Assembly (NCBI GenBank): GCA_016704435.1
Contig: JADJAB010000003.1
Location: 186,001 to 250,000, forward strand
DNA length: 64,000 bases
Direction: 5' to 3'
Origin: Rhodobacter sp.
GTDB taxonomy: Bacteria > Pseudomonadota > Alphaproteobacteria > Rhodobacterales > Rhodobacteraceae
Part shown: positions 9,072 through 18,482 of the stretch, in pieces
Layout of the letters: each line of letters opens with the position of its first letter
Numbering within the stretch: position 1 is the first letter of the stretch
Notes under the pieces: model-generated
What the model saw: the letters and a program-made list of their open reading frames with translations, nothing else
What the model was told of the DNA's origin: nothing
Databases searched by the model: none
Position numbers and translations under genes: made by a program

Positions 9072-9590
9072 TCAACCCTCCCGGCAGGCGGCCTCCTGCA
9101 GCTTGTCACCTTCACCCGCCACTTCCCATTCCGCCCCGGCAAGCGTGCCCTCGGGGGTGATCTCCACCCCCTCGACAACCGGAACGCGGCGGTTCGCAGC
9201 ACAATCCACCGCCATCAGCCCGTCCTCCACAGGCCGCCAGCGGGCAAACTTCACCAGCGTCACCATCTTCAGGCTGGGCACCTGCGGATGGGTCACCGTC
9301 TTGCGATGATCCAGCGCCCAGAAACGCATCCGGATCGGCTTCAGATAGGTCCAGGGGCGCAGCGGCATGGCCTCGTTGTCGATCATCACGATCTCCAGTT
9401 CCGGCGGCAGTTCGGCGCTTACCCGGTCAAACCAGTCGTATTCCAGCCAGATCGTGCTGCCGATCAGCCCGGCGGCCGCAGCCAGCGACACCGCCCACTT
9501 GGGCAGGCCCGGATAGCGGCGGCGCAGCGCCCAGGCCAGCAGGCCCAGGGCGGCGGCGGCGATCAGGGAACCGATGAGTTCCAGTGCCAT
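9072..9590 (-). CDS. Membrane-anchored protein of unknown function
   Basis: 172 residues starting MALELIGSLI. There are two hydrophobic segments near the N-terminus (about 3-20 and 35-52), then a soluble part of about 120 residues containing EYDWFDRVSAELPPELEIVMIDNEAMPLRPWTYLKP. The start at 9590 is chosen because the sequence upstream in frame is low-complexity and overlaps the DUF294 gene end. I do not recognise a family. Its position between the DUF294 gene and the response regulator, with almost no spacing, suggests cotranscription with the acetate block. Confidence 0.75.
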   Translation of the reverse strand: MALELIGSLIAAAALGLLAWALRRRYPGLPKWAVSLAAAAGLIGSTIWLEYDWFDRVSAELPPELEIVMIDNEAMPLRPWTYLKPIRMRFWALDHRKTVTHPQVPSLKMVTLVKFARWRPVEDGLMAVDCAANRRVPVVEGVEITPEGTLAGAEWEVAGEGDKLQEAACREG

Positions 9591-9597
9591 TCGGGGC

Positions 9598-11421
9598 CTA
9601 GCTCCTTGCGCCGCGGGCGGACCCGACGGCGGATTGCATGGTGCGCACGACGACGAAGGCGTCACGCAGGTGGCTGCGCTCGAAGTCCGACAGTTCCGAG
9701 GGCGCGGTGAAGTTGTCGGGCCGCTCGCCCGCCCGCACCCGACGCGCCTGATGCTCCAGCCTTGTCTGCGCGATCAGGTCATAGGCCTCGAGCAGGTCCT
9801 TGCCGCCCGAGGTCGAGATCACCCCCGCTTCCATCGCCGCCTCCAGCCTTGCGCGGGTATTGACCATCGGCAATTGCCCGATCAGCGCGTAAATGCGGCC
9901 GAGGTCGACGACCGGCACGACACCGTTCATCTTCAGGTCGATGTGGTTCTTGTGCTCGCCCGAGCGGATGGTGGCAAAGCCGCGCAAGAGGCCCAGGGGA
10001 GGCGCGTGCTTCAGGCTGTTGGCGATCATGTGCGCCACGAAGATCGAGTTCTTCGCCGCCATCTCCAGCACTTCGGCCTGCAGGTCGGAGAACAGGCTGG
10101 CGGTGCCGCCGATGGGACGCAGGTCGAACATCACCGAGGCCAGCATCTGCGCCATCGGGTCGGGCACGGCCACCCATTTGCGGAAATAGCCGCGCCAGAC
10201 CTGCATCCTTTGGCACCATTGCGGATTGGTGGCCATCATGTCGCCGGGGCAATAGACATAGCCGCAGGCGTTCAGTCCGTCAGAGACGATCCTCGCCATC
10301 TGCGCGAAATAGCCCATGTCGGCCTCGGTCGCGGAATCGTCGATCATCAGGCAGTTGTCCTGATCGGAAACCCCGGTCTGTTCCTGCCGACCCTGGCTGC
10401 CGCAGGCCAGCCACAGGTAGGGCACCGGGGCGGGGCCCAGTTCCGCCTCGGCCATCGCCAGAAGGCGGCGGGTCACGGTATCGGCGATGTCGGTGATCAG
10501 CCGGGTCACCACCTCATGCGCACCGTTGCCGCCGACCAGCTGCACCAGCAGCTTGGGGATGCGGGCGGTGTTCTCGGCCAGTTCGGCCACCGTCTGCGCA
10601 GTGGCCGCATCGCGCACCAGAAGGGCAGAGGACACCGCCTGGAACCGCGTCAGGTCGGTCTGGGTGATCATCCCGACCAGACGCCCGTCATCCACCACCG
10701 GCAGATGGCCGATGCGATGCTCCAGCATCATGTTCAGCACGTCCGAGCCCAGGCTGTCAGGCGTCAGCACCAGCGGATCCTTGGCCATCACGGCGCTGAC
10801 CGGGGTGGCGGGATCCAGCCCTTCGGCCAGCACCTTGTTGGTGAAATCGCGTGCGGTGACGATGCCCAGGAGCCTGCCTTCGGCGGCCACGGCCACGCAA
10901 GAGATGTGGGCGTCGCGCATCACCTCGGCCGCGGCCCGGATCGGCGTGTCGGGCGGCACGGCGACGGGCGGGCGGGCGATCAGGTCGCCCACCTTGCGGG
11001 TGGAAATATCCGCCTCGCGCGCGTCATGGTGGCGGCCGCGATGGAAGAAGCGTTCAAAGGCCGGGTAGCTGGCGATCAGGCGGCGGAACTCGGTCTCGGG
11101 CAGCAGCAGGATCTCGGCGGCCCCGGTCGCACGGGCCGTGGTCACCGCCACGCCGTCACGCATCAGCCCGCGCTCGCCAAAGCTGTTGCGAGGGCCCAGA
11201 AGCGAGACCAGCCCGCCCGAAGGCTCCAGCACCTCGACCGAGCCTTCGAGGATCAGATAGATGCCGGCCAGCGGCTCTCCGGCGCTGTAGATCACCGCCA
11301 GGTCGTCGTGATGCTTGCGGCTGAAGGAAGCGGCGACCCGCGCCATCTCGTCCCGCGGCAGGCTGTCATAGGGGTGGACCGTTTCAAGGAAGGCCACGAG
11401 GCTGGCGATGTCTCGATCCAT
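9598..11421 (-). CDS. cNMP-binding / CBS-pair / DUF294 nucleotidyltransferase-like protein
   Basis: 607 residues. A cyclic-nucleotide-binding-like domain (about 1-130; LEGSVEVLEPSGGLVSLLG) comes first, followed by two CBS motifs (about 145-270; VMRDAHISCVAV, MLEHRIGHLPVVDDGRLVGMITQTDL). The DUF294 nucleotidyltransferase-like domain has ACGSQGRQEQTGVSDQDNCLM (the GS..GR.E..DQD pattern), and the DUF294 C-terminal domain follows. Predicted to sense nucleotides and modify a protein; the target is unknown. Relatives sit beside acetate or sodium:solute symporters and DnaQ-like nucleases in many proteobacteria (from memory, e.g. Pseudomonas), as here. Sixty bp separate it from the symporter gene. 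Confidence 0.88.
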   Translation of the reverse strand: MDRDIASLVAFLETVHPYDSLPRDEMARVAASFSRKHHDDLAVIYSAGEPLAGIYLILEGSVEVLEPSGGLVSLLGPRNSFGERGLMRDGVAVTTARATGAAEILLLPETEFRRLIASYPAFERFFHRGRHHDAREADISTRKVGDLIARPPVAVPPDTPIRAAAEVMRDAHISCVAVAAEGRLLGIVTARDFTNKVLAEGLDPATPVSAVMAKDPLVLTPDSLGSDVLNMMLEHRIGHLPVVDDGRLVGMITQTDLTRFQAVSSALLVRDAATAQTVAELAENTARIPKLLVQLVGGNGAHEVVTRLITDIADTVTRRLLAMAEAELGPAPVPYLWLACGSQGRQEQTGVSDQDNCLMIDDSATEADMGYFAQMARIVSDGLNACGYVYCPGDMMATNPQWCQRMQVWRGYFRKWVAVPDPMAQMLASVMFDLRPIGGTASLFSDLQAEVLEMAAKNSIFVAHMIANSLKHAPPLGLLRGFATIRSGEHKNHIDLKMNGVVPVVDLGRIYALIGQLPMVNTRARLEAAMEAGVISTSGGKDLLEAYDLIAQTRLEHQARRVRAGERPDNFTAPSELSDFERSHLRDAFVVVRTMQSAVGSARGARS

Positions 11422-11481
11422 GTCCGGTCTTTCAAGGGAAAGGGTGCGCCCCCGAGGTGTCCCCCGGAGGCGCGAAGAGCT

Positions 11482-13437
11482 TTAGTGAGCCTGAGCCTTG
11501 CCCGCACCTTTCGGCACGCGGATCGACTCGACCAGTTCCACCACATGCTGCGGCGGGGCCTGGGTGGCCATCGACACAACATAGGCGACGACAAAGTTCA
11601 CCACGGCGCCGATCGTACCGATCGACAGCGGCGAGATGCCGAAGAAGTAGTTGGCCGGAACGTTGGCATAGACGTTGGTGCCCGGAACGAAGAACCAGCC
11701 GAGGTACAGGAAGATGTACACAGCCGTGAACACCAGACCCGACAGCATGCCAAGGATCGCCCCCATCTTGTTGATGCGCTTCGAGAAGATGCCCATCATC
11801 AGTGCCGGGAAGATCGTCGCTGCGGCCAGGCCGAAGGCCAGAGCCACCACCTGCGCCGCAAAGCCGGGCGGGTTGAGGCCAAGCCAGGTCGCAACCGCGA
11901 TGGCAACACCCATCGAGATGCGCGCCGCCATAAGTTCGCCCTTTTCCGAGATGTTGGGGTTGAGCGAACCCTTGATCAGGTCGTGGCTGACGGCCGAGGA
12001 AATGGCCAGCAGCAGACCCGCAGCGGTTGACAGAGCCGCCGCCAGGCCACCGGCAGCCACAAGGGCGATGACCCAACCGGGCAGAGCAGCGATTTCAGGG
12101 TTCGCCAGAACCATGATGTCGTTGTCGACCTTGGTCAGTTCGTTGCCGACGAGCCCCAGTTCGGCAAGGCTCTTGTCGCCAAGCTTCGCTTCGGCCAGGG
12201 CGGCGTCGCGTGCCGTCGTGGCCTCGATCACGGCAGCCTCGAGTGCTGCCTTGTCGGCATCGGCGCCCGCATCCGCCAGCGCCTTCGTCGCGGTGCCCAA
12301 GGCGGCGTTGGCATCGGCCACGGCCTTCGGCTCGTTGAAGTACTGGATCATGCCGTCGCCGTTCTTGTCGGCAAAGTCCAGAAGACCGGTGGCCTTCCAG
12401 GTGTTGATCCAGGCCAGTTCCGGCTTGCTTTCGATGTCAGCCAGCGACAAGGCCGGCTCCGACAGCGCCGTGCCGGTGGCGCCACCGGGCCAGAAGGTGG
12501 TGGTCAGGTTCAGACGCGCCATGGCGCCCACGGCCGGAGCGACCGTGTAGAGCAGTGCGATGAACACCAGCGCCCAGCCGGCCGAGGACCGCGCATCCGC
12601 GACCTTGGGAACGGTGAAGAACCGGATGATGACGTGCGGAAGGCCCGCGGTGCCGATCATCAGCGACATGGTGAACAGGAACATGTTGAACATGTTCGTC
12701 GTGTCGGCGGTATAGGCGGTGAAGCCCAGTTCCGTCACCAGGCTGTCCAGCTTGGCCAGCATCGAGACCTCGCCGCCGGATGGCGCATAGCTGCCGATCA
12801 GGCCCAGCTGCGGCAGGAAGTTGCCGGTCAGCGCCAGCGAGATGAAGATCGCCGGGATGGTGTAGGCGATGATCAGCACGACATATTGCGCCACCTGGGT
12901 ATAGGTGATGCCCTTCATGCCGCCCAGAACCGCGTAGGCGAAGACGATCGTCGCGCCGATGTAGAGACCGGTGTCCGTGCTGACTTCCAGGAAGCGCGAG
13001 AAGGTCACGCCCACACCGCGCATCTGGCCGATAACATAGGTGACCGAGATGACGATAAGGCAGATCACGGCCACCAGACGGGCGGTGCCCGAATAGAACC
13101 GGTCGCCGATGAACTCGGGCACGGTGAACTTGCCGAACTTGCGCAGGTAAGGCGCCAGCAGCAGCGCCAGCAGCACATAGCCGCCGGTCCAGCCCATCAG
13201 GAAGGCCGATTGCTGGTAGCCGCCTGCCGGCGCCAGCGCGATGATGCCGGCCATCGAGATGAACGAGGCCGCCGACATCCAGTCTGCGCCCGTCGCCATG
13301 CCGTTCAGGACCGGGTGGACACCCTGGCCCGCGGCGTAGAATTCAGCGGTCGTGCCCGCGCGGGCCCAGATCGCGATCCCGATGTAGATGGCAAAGGTAA
13401 AGCCAACCACGATCAGGTTGAGGGTAAACTGATCCAT
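11482..13437 (-). CDS. actP-like: Sodium:solute symporter large subunit (VC_2705 / ActP-like), with EF-hand-like insert
   Basis: 651-residue SSS-family permease with about 12-13 membrane helices. FTAYTADTTNMFNMFLFTMSLMIGTAGLPHV is typical of acetate-permease-like members. It is longer than E. coli ActP because of a hydrophilic insert (about 318-448). That insert holds an EF-hand-like loop (DKNGDGMIQY, about 357-366) followed by an Ala-rich predicted helix or coiled coil. The small DUF4212 subunit lies 12 bp upstream, the pairing described for the VC_2705 subfamily. Adjacent acs and adk suggest acetate or another short carboxylate as substrate, which is inference. Confidence 0.88.
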   Translation of the reverse strand: MDQFTLNLIVVGFTFAIYIGIAIWARAGTTAEFYAAGQGVHPVLNGMATGADWMSAASFISMAGIIALAPAGGYQQSAFLMGWTGGYVLLALLLAPYLRKFGKFTVPEFIGDRFYSGTARLVAVICLIVISVTYVIGQMRGVGVTFSRFLEVSTDTGLYIGATIVFAYAVLGGMKGITYTQVAQYVVLIIAYTIPAIFISLALTGNFLPQLGLIGSYAPSGGEVSMLAKLDSLVTELGFTAYTADTTNMFNMFLFTMSLMIGTAGLPHVIIRFFTVPKVADARSSAGWALVFIALLYTVAPAVGAMARLNLTTTFWPGGATGTALSEPALSLADIESKPELAWINTWKATGLLDFADKNGDGMIQYFNEPKAVADANAALGTATKALADAGADADKAALEAAVIEATTARDAALAEAKLGDKSLAELGLVGNELTKVDNDIMVLANPEIAALPGWVIALVAAGGLAAALSTAAGLLLAISSAVSHDLIKGSLNPNISEKGELMAARISMGVAIAVATWLGLNPPGFAAQVVALAFGLAAATIFPALMMGIFSKRINKMGAILGMLSGLVFTAVYIFLYLGWFFVPGTNVYANVPANYFFGISPLSIGTIGAVVNFVVAYVVSMATQAPPQHVVELVESIRVPKGAGKAQAH

Positions 13438-13449
13438 CTGTCCCTGCCC

Positions 13450-13707
13450 CTATTCGTCCACGCCGTGGTCACGATCGATCTTGCCCATCATTTTCGCGTA
13501 GACGAAAATCAGGATCAGAAAGACGTAGATCGAGCCGTTCTGCGCGAACCAGAAGCCCAGATCGGCGCCGCCGACGTGGATACCTTCCAGCGCAGGCCGC
13601 AGGATGATGCCAAGCCCGAACGAGCATGCGAACCAGATCGCCAAAGAAATGAGGATGATCTTGATGTTCGCCGCCCAGTAGGCATTGGCAGATGATTTGT
13701 CCGCCAT
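13450..13707 (-). CDS. Sodium:solute symporter small subunit (DUF4212)
   Basis: 85-residue membrane protein with two hydrophobic helices (about 15-35 and 52-72) and the YWAANIKIILISLAIWF start typical of DUF4212. The start at 13707 (MADKSSANAYW) has GGGAGA 7 bp upstream. The family is found next to the large VC_2705-type symporter subunit, here only 12 bp downstream. It likely stabilises or regulates the permease; the exact role is not established. Confidence 0.9.
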   Translation of the reverse strand: MADKSSANAYWAANIKIILISLAIWFACSFGLGIILRPALEGIHVGGADLGFWFAQNGSIYVFLILIFVYAKMMGKIDRDHGVDE

Positions 13708-13778
13708 GAGTGTTTCTCCCTGGTTGGTGTCTTCCCTGTTCCCGCAGCCCCGGTCACTCGGGGCGACGGGCCGCCCCC

Positions 13779-14453
13779 TTATGCCGCCACCCGCCCGACG
13801 ATGGCCCCGAGTGCGGCGCGGATTTCGGCGATGGAGCCCATCGCGTCGATCCGTTCCAGCACGCCGTGGCCGTCGTAATAGGCGATCAACGGTGCCGTCT
13901 GGGCGTGATAAGCGTTCAGCCGTTCGCGCACCGTTTCGGCATTGTCGTCGGCCCGACGCTTGAAGCCGGTACCGCCGCATTTGTCGCAAGTGCCCGCCTT
14001 TGCGGGCTGCTTGAATTCGTCGTGATAGCCCTCGCCGCAGGCCGCACAGGTGTAGCGGCCCGAGACGCGGCCGACCATGGCCTCGTCATCGACTTCCAGG
14101 CTGATCGCCGCCGTCACCTTCTGGCCGTTCGCCTCCAGCAGCGCATCCAGCGCCGCCGCTTGGGCCGACGTGCGCGGAAAGCCGTCCAGGATGACGCCGC
14201 GCGTCACGTCCGGCGCGGCCATGCGGTCGCGCAGGATCGCCAGCACGATCTCGTCGCTGACCAGCTGGCCCGCCTCCATCACCGCCTTGGCCTGCTTGCC
14301 GGCCTCTGTCCCCGCGGCCACGGCGGCGCGCAGAAGGTCGCCGGTGGACAGCTGGACCAGACCGAAGTCCTCTTCCAGCATCCTGGCCTGCGTGCCCTTG
14401 CCGGCGCCCGGCGGGCCCAGCAGGATCACCACGGGGGGCTTTTCCGCCGCCAT
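13779..14453 (-). CDS. adk: Adenylate kinase with zinc-type lid
   Basis: Catalyses AMP + ATP = 2 ADP. 224 residues, long-form Adk. P-loop GPPGAGKGT (about 13-21), FPRT motif (about 92-95) and a lid carrying four cysteines (about C136, C139, C156, C159) that should bind zinc. The start at 14453 lies 5 bp after the acs stop, so translation is probably coupled to acs. This placement makes sense: acetyl-CoA synthetase yields AMP, which Adk returns to ADP. Whether a second adk lies in a ribosomal-protein operon elsewhere cannot be seen here. Confidence 0.95.
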   Translation of the reverse strand: MAAEKPPVVILLGPPGAGKGTQARMLEEDFGLVQLSTGDLLRAAVAAGTEAGKQAKAVMEAGQLVSDEIVLAILRDRMAAPDVTRGVILDGFPRTSAQAAALDALLEANGQKVTAAISLEVDDEAMVGRVSGRYTCAACGEGYHDEFKQPAKAGTCDKCGGTGFKRRADDNAETVRERLNAYHAQTAPLIAYYDGHGVLERIDAMGSIAEIRAALGAIVGRVAA

Positions 14454-14458
14454 CCCGG

Positions 14459-16423
14459 TCAACCCTTGTTCATCCGGTTGGCTATCAGCTCTTCGACCAC
14501 CGACGGGTCGGCCAGCGTCGAGGTGTCGCCCAGAGCGCCAAAGTCGTTCTCGGCGATCTTGCGCAGGATGCGGCGCATGATCTTGCCGGAGCGGGTCTTC
14601 GGCAGGCCCGGCGCCCACTGGATCAGGTCGGGCTTGGCGATCGGGCCGATCTCGGTGCGCACCCAGGCCTCCAGTTCCTTGCGCAGCGCGTCGGTGGCCT
14701 CGACCCCCTTCATCAGCGTCACATAGGCGTAGATGCCCTGGCCCTTGATGTCGTGCGGGTAGCCGACGACGGCGGCCTCCGAGACCTTCTCGTGGGCGAC
14801 AAGGGCCGATTCCACTTCCGCCGTTCCCATGCGGTGGCCCGAGACGTTGATCACGTCATCGACCCGGCCGGTGATCCAGTAATAGCCGTCAGCGTCGCGG
14901 CGACAGCCGTCGCCGGTGAAGTAGTAGCCCTTGTACTGGCTGAAATAGGCTTCCTCGAACCGCTCGTGGTCGCCCCAGAGCGTGCGCATCTGGCCCGGCC
15001 AGCTGTCGGAGATGCACAAGACCCCCTCGGCCTCGGTTGCGTCCTGCACGGCGGCGGTGGCGGCATCCAGAATGACCGGCTTGACGCCGAAGAACGGCAG
15101 CGTGGCTGACCCCGGCTTGGTCGGGATGGCCCCCGGCAGGGGCGTCAGCATGTGGCCGCCGGTCTCGGTCTGCCAGAAGGTGTCGACGATGGGACATTTC
15201 CCTTTGCCGACATGCTGGTTGTACCAGTTCCATGCCTCGGGATTGATCGGTTCGCCGACGGTGCCCAGCAGCTTCAGGCTGGAGAGGTCGTGCTTTTCAA
15301 CCCACTCCGGCCCCAGCCCCATCAGGCTGCGGATCGCCGTCGGCGCGGTGTAGAACTGGCTGACCTTGTGCTTGGCGCAGACCTCCCAGAACCGCCCGGC
15401 ATCGGGGAATGTCGGCACGCCTTCGAACATCAGCGTCGTCGCGCCATTGGCCAACGGGCCATAGACGATGTAGCTGTGGCCAGTGACCCAGCCCACATCC
15501 GCCGTACACCAGAACACATCGCCCTCGTGGTAGTCGAAGGTCATCTGATGCGTCATCGCGGCATAGGCCAGATAGCCTCCCGAGGTATGCACTACCCCCT
15601 TCGGCTTGCCCGTGCTGCCGCTGGTGTAAAGGATGAACAGCGGGTCTTCGGCGCCCATTTCCACATAGGGGCAATAGGGCTTGGCCCAGGCCATCTGCTG
15701 CTTGACGTCGATGTCGCGACCCTCGACCCAGGAGGTCTGGTCGCCGGTATGCTTGACCACCAGGCATTTTACCCGGTCCGAACAATGCAGAAGCGCCTTG
15801 TCGGTGTTGTCCTTCAGCGGGGTCTTCTTGCCGCCACGGGGCGCGAAATCGGCGGTGATCACCACTTTGGCCTCGGAATCGTTGATCCGGTTGGCCAAAG
15901 CGTCGGGCGAGAAGCCCGCGAAAACGATGGAATGGATGGCACCAATGCGCGCGCAGGCCAGCATCGCATAGGCCGCCTCGGGGATCATCGGCAGATAGAT
16001 CACCACCCGGTCGCCACGGCTGACGCCCAGCGATTTCAGCACGTTCGCCATGCGCGAGGTTTCCTCAAGCAGCTTGGCATAGGTGATGTGCTGGGCCGGG
16101 GTCTTGGGATCATCGGGTTCCCAGATGATCGCGGTCTGGGTGGCGCGGGAAATCATGTGGCGGTCGATGCAGTTGGCCGACACGTTCAGGGTGCCGTCCT
16201 CGAACCACTTGATGTCGACCTTGCCAAATTCGAAGCTGGTGTTCTTGACCTTGGTGTATGGCTTGATCCAGTCGATCCGCAGGCCCTCTTCCGCCCAGAA
16301 CGCCGCCGGATCCGCCACCGAGGCGGCATACATCTTGGCGTAGGAGACGGCGTCCACATGCGCCTTTGCCGAGAAGGCGGCCGGGGCCGCATACATGCCC
16401 TTGGCATCCGGTTGCATCGTCAT
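14459..16423 (-). CDS. acs: AMP-forming acetyl-CoA synthetase
   Basis: Activates acetate with ATP and CoA to acetyl-CoA, AMP and PPi. 654 residues, the normal Acs length. Motifs: ILYTSGSTGKPKGVVHT (A3), DTFWQTETGGHM (A5), YFTGDGCRRDADGYYWITGRVDDVINVSGHRMGTAE (A7-A8) and the regulatory acetylation site KTRSGKIMRR (A10). The start at 16423 follows GGAGAGGGAGAGA. It heads the leftward block acs-adk-symporter-DUF294-regulator-nuclease, so import, activation and AMP recycling are grouped. An AT-rich upstream region probably contains its promoter. Confidence 0.97.
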   Translation of the reverse strand: MTMQPDAKGMYAAPAAFSAKAHVDAVSYAKMYAASVADPAAFWAEEGLRIDWIKPYTKVKNTSFEFGKVDIKWFEDGTLNVSANCIDRHMISRATQTAIIWEPDDPKTPAQHITYAKLLEETSRMANVLKSLGVSRGDRVVIYLPMIPEAAYAMLACARIGAIHSIVFAGFSPDALANRINDSEAKVVITADFAPRGGKKTPLKDNTDKALLHCSDRVKCLVVKHTGDQTSWVEGRDIDVKQQMAWAKPYCPYVEMGAEDPLFILYTSGSTGKPKGVVHTSGGYLAYAAMTHQMTFDYHEGDVFWCTADVGWVTGHSYIVYGPLANGATTLMFEGVPTFPDAGRFWEVCAKHKVSQFYTAPTAIRSLMGLGPEWVEKHDLSSLKLLGTVGEPINPEAWNWYNQHVGKGKCPIVDTFWQTETGGHMLTPLPGAIPTKPGSATLPFFGVKPVILDAATAAVQDATEAEGVLCISDSWPGQMRTLWGDHERFEEAYFSQYKGYYFTGDGCRRDADGYYWITGRVDDVINVSGHRMGTAEVESALVAHEKVSEAAVVGYPHDIKGQGIYAYVTLMKGVEATDALRKELEAWVRTEIGPIAKPDLIQWAPGLPKTRSGKIMRRILRKIAENDFGALGDTSTLADPSVVEELIANRMNKG

Positions 16424-16755
16424 GGGTCTCTCCCTCTCCAGGCAGGCTAGCCAATGCCTGCAGCCAGGCATCCCGGCAGCGGGGACGCCCCTCTTCCGCG
16501 ACAGTTTAACCCTTCGTCAATTTTTTCGTAACCCCTTTTATCGCAAACATTTTTCTGTAAAAAAATTAACGTGCGCCATGTGAATTATGTAAATGTCGCA
16601 AAATACGGCAGAAATTTGGCACGGTTTTTCAATGTCCTGCGTCTTCACAGCGGCGTGAGGTTCGCCCGGCTTTTCGTGAGTTACCCGATTGGCGGCGTTT
16701 GCGGAGAACCCCGCCGGCCCAGTCGCCACAACCTTTGCGCGCAAATGATTCGGGG
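16424..16755 (-). promoter_or_regulatory. acs upstream region, AT-rich, with a TTTGCGCGCAAA palindrome
   Basis: 332 bp without a gene between sulP and acs. Positions about 16500-16625 are strikingly AT-rich for this window, with runs of T and A and several TCGCAAA-like words. A perfect 12-bp palindrome TTTGCGCGCAAA lies at 16734-16745, just past the sulP stop. The region should hold the acs promoter; no specific regulator can be named from sequence alone. Confidence 0.5.
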
Positions 16756-18414
16756 TCAGCCGACCGGATCGGGCGGCGGGCCGGTCATCGCCTCTGCGGC
16801 GGCCAGATCGGGCAGATACAGCACATGCGGTTCCTTCAGGCCCTGCGCCAGCAGCACCCGGCGCACCTGCGGCGGTGCGCCGACGATGCACAACTGCCCG
16901 CCCTTGCGGTGCATCTTGCGGGCCAGAACCTCGAAGCTGCGCGCACCGGAACTGTCGATCATCGGCACTTCGGTGAAGTCGATGGCAAAGACTTGCGGGC
17001 GGTCGGCGATGCGGTCCAGCACACCGCCGATCTGCGCGGCCGAGCCAAAGAAGAACGGCCCCCGCAGCTTGTAGACCAGCAAGTCGCCGCGCTGGCCGCC
17101 GCCGGTGGCTTCGAACGCGCCGGCGTGCAACTCGGTCTCATCAGACATCCGCTTGATGAAAACCAGGCCCGCCAGCGCAAAGCCCACCAGAATCCCCGTC
17201 GTCAGGTCGCGGAACACCACCAGAAGGAAGGTGGTCAGGACGATCAGCGCATCGCCGCGCGATCCTCGCACCAGCACCCACAGCTCTTCCTTCTCGACCA
17301 TGCCCCAGGCCACCACCGCCAGCACCCCCGCCAGCGCGGCCAGCGGGATATAGGCGGCCAAGGGGGCGGCCAGCGCCATGAAGACCAGCACGAACAGCGC
17401 ATGCAGGATGCCCGAGATCGGACCGCTTGACCCCGCCCGCACATTCGTCGCCGTGCGGGCTATGGTGCCGGTGACGCAGAACCCGCCGAACAGCGCAGAA
17501 CCGATGTTGGCCACCCCCTGCCCCACCAGTTCCGCGTTCGACCGGTGCCGCGCGCCCGACATGCCGTCGGCCACCACCGCCGACAAGAGCGATTCAATCG
17601 CCCCCAGCAGCGCGAAGGAAAACGCGAAGGGCAGCGCCGCGCGGATCGCCTCGCCGGTCAGCATCGGCAGGGCGGGCAAGGGCGGCAGGTTGGGCAAGGC
17701 GCCGAAACGGCTGCCGATCGTCTCGACCGGCAGGCCCAGCGCCGCGACCACGACCGAGGCCGCCGCCACCGCGATCAGCATCCCCGGCCAATGCGGGCGG
17801 AACCGGCGCAAGCCCATGATCACCGCGATGGACAAAAGCGCAATCCCCACTGCCGCTGGCGTCACCGTGGCCTTTGCCGCCCAAAGCGCCGACAGCTTTT
17901 CCAGGACCTCGCCCGGCTCCGCCCCCGTCAGGGTCAGCCCGAACAGGTCCTTGATCTGGCTGGCAAAGATGATCAGCCCGATCCCGGCGGTAAAGCCCAC
18001 CGTGACCGGATAGGGGATGAACTTGATATAGGTGCCCAAGCGAAGCGCCCCGGCAGCCAGCAGCATGAAGCCCGAAAGGAAGGTGGCCGTGATCAGCCCC
18101 GCGACCCCCGTCTGCATTACGCAGGCCGACACCAGTACGATGAACGCCCCGGCCGGCCCGCCGATCTGATAGCGGCTGCCGCCGAGGGCCGAGACCAGAA
18201 AGCCCCCCACGATGGCGGTGTAAAGCCCGCGCTCCGGCCCCACACCGCTGGCTATGGCAATCGCCATCGACAAGGGCAGCGCCACAATGGCCACCGTCAG
18301 CCCGGCCAGAGCATCGGCCTTCAGCTGCACCAGCCCGTAGCCCTCGCGCCAGACGGTCAGGATCTTCGGAAGATACTCTTGCAACGGGGCGGGCTTGGGG
18401 CTTGTGTCCTGCAT
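16756..18414 (-). CDS. SulP-family anion transporter with STAS domain
   Basis: 552-residue SulP/SLC26-type permease: about 10-12 membrane helices (30-410) and a C-terminal STAS domain (about 440-545; FAIDFTEVPMIDSSGARSFEVLARKM). Family features include PLSMAIAIASGVGPERGLYTAIVGG, LGGSRYQIGGPAGAFIVLV and ANIGSALFGGFCVTGTIARTATNVRAGSSGPISGI. SulP members carry sulfate, bicarbonate or dicarboxylates; the substrate cannot be read from this sequence. The start at 18414 (MQDTSPKP) is preferred over the longer frame to 18636, whose extension is low-complexity Arg/Gly. Divergent from the PNPOx-like gene. Confidence 0.9.
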   Translation of the reverse strand: MQDTSPKPAPLQEYLPKILTVWREGYGLVQLKADALAGLTVAIVALPLSMAIAIASGVGPERGLYTAIVGGFLVSALGGSRYQIGGPAGAFIVLVSACVMQTGVAGLITATFLSGFMLLAAGALRLGTYIKFIPYPVTVGFTAGIGLIIFASQIKDLFGLTLTGAEPGEVLEKLSALWAAKATVTPAAVGIALLSIAVIMGLRRFRPHWPGMLIAVAAASVVVAALGLPVETIGSRFGALPNLPPLPALPMLTGEAIRAALPFAFSFALLGAIESLLSAVVADGMSGARHRSNAELVGQGVANIGSALFGGFCVTGTIARTATNVRAGSSGPISGILHALFVLVFMALAAPLAAYIPLAALAGVLAVVAWGMVEKEELWVLVRGSRGDALIVLTTFLLVVFRDLTTGILVGFALAGLVFIKRMSDETELHAGAFEATGGGQRGDLLVYKLRGPFFFGSAAQIGGVLDRIADRPQVFAIDFTEVPMIDSSGARSFEVLARKMHRKGGQLCIVGAPPQVRRVLLAQGLKEPHVLYLPDLAAAEAMTGPPPDPVG

Positions 18415-18482
18415 GATCCACACTTGGCGCTTGTCATCGCCACCGAACGCCTGTGCCGCCGGCCTGTCAATGAGGAACCCTG

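Noticed and set aside
9574..12030. 818-codon rightward open frame
   Set aside because: Antisense to the DUF294 and symporter genes; His/Arg/Gln-rich composition typical of GC-rich shadow frames.
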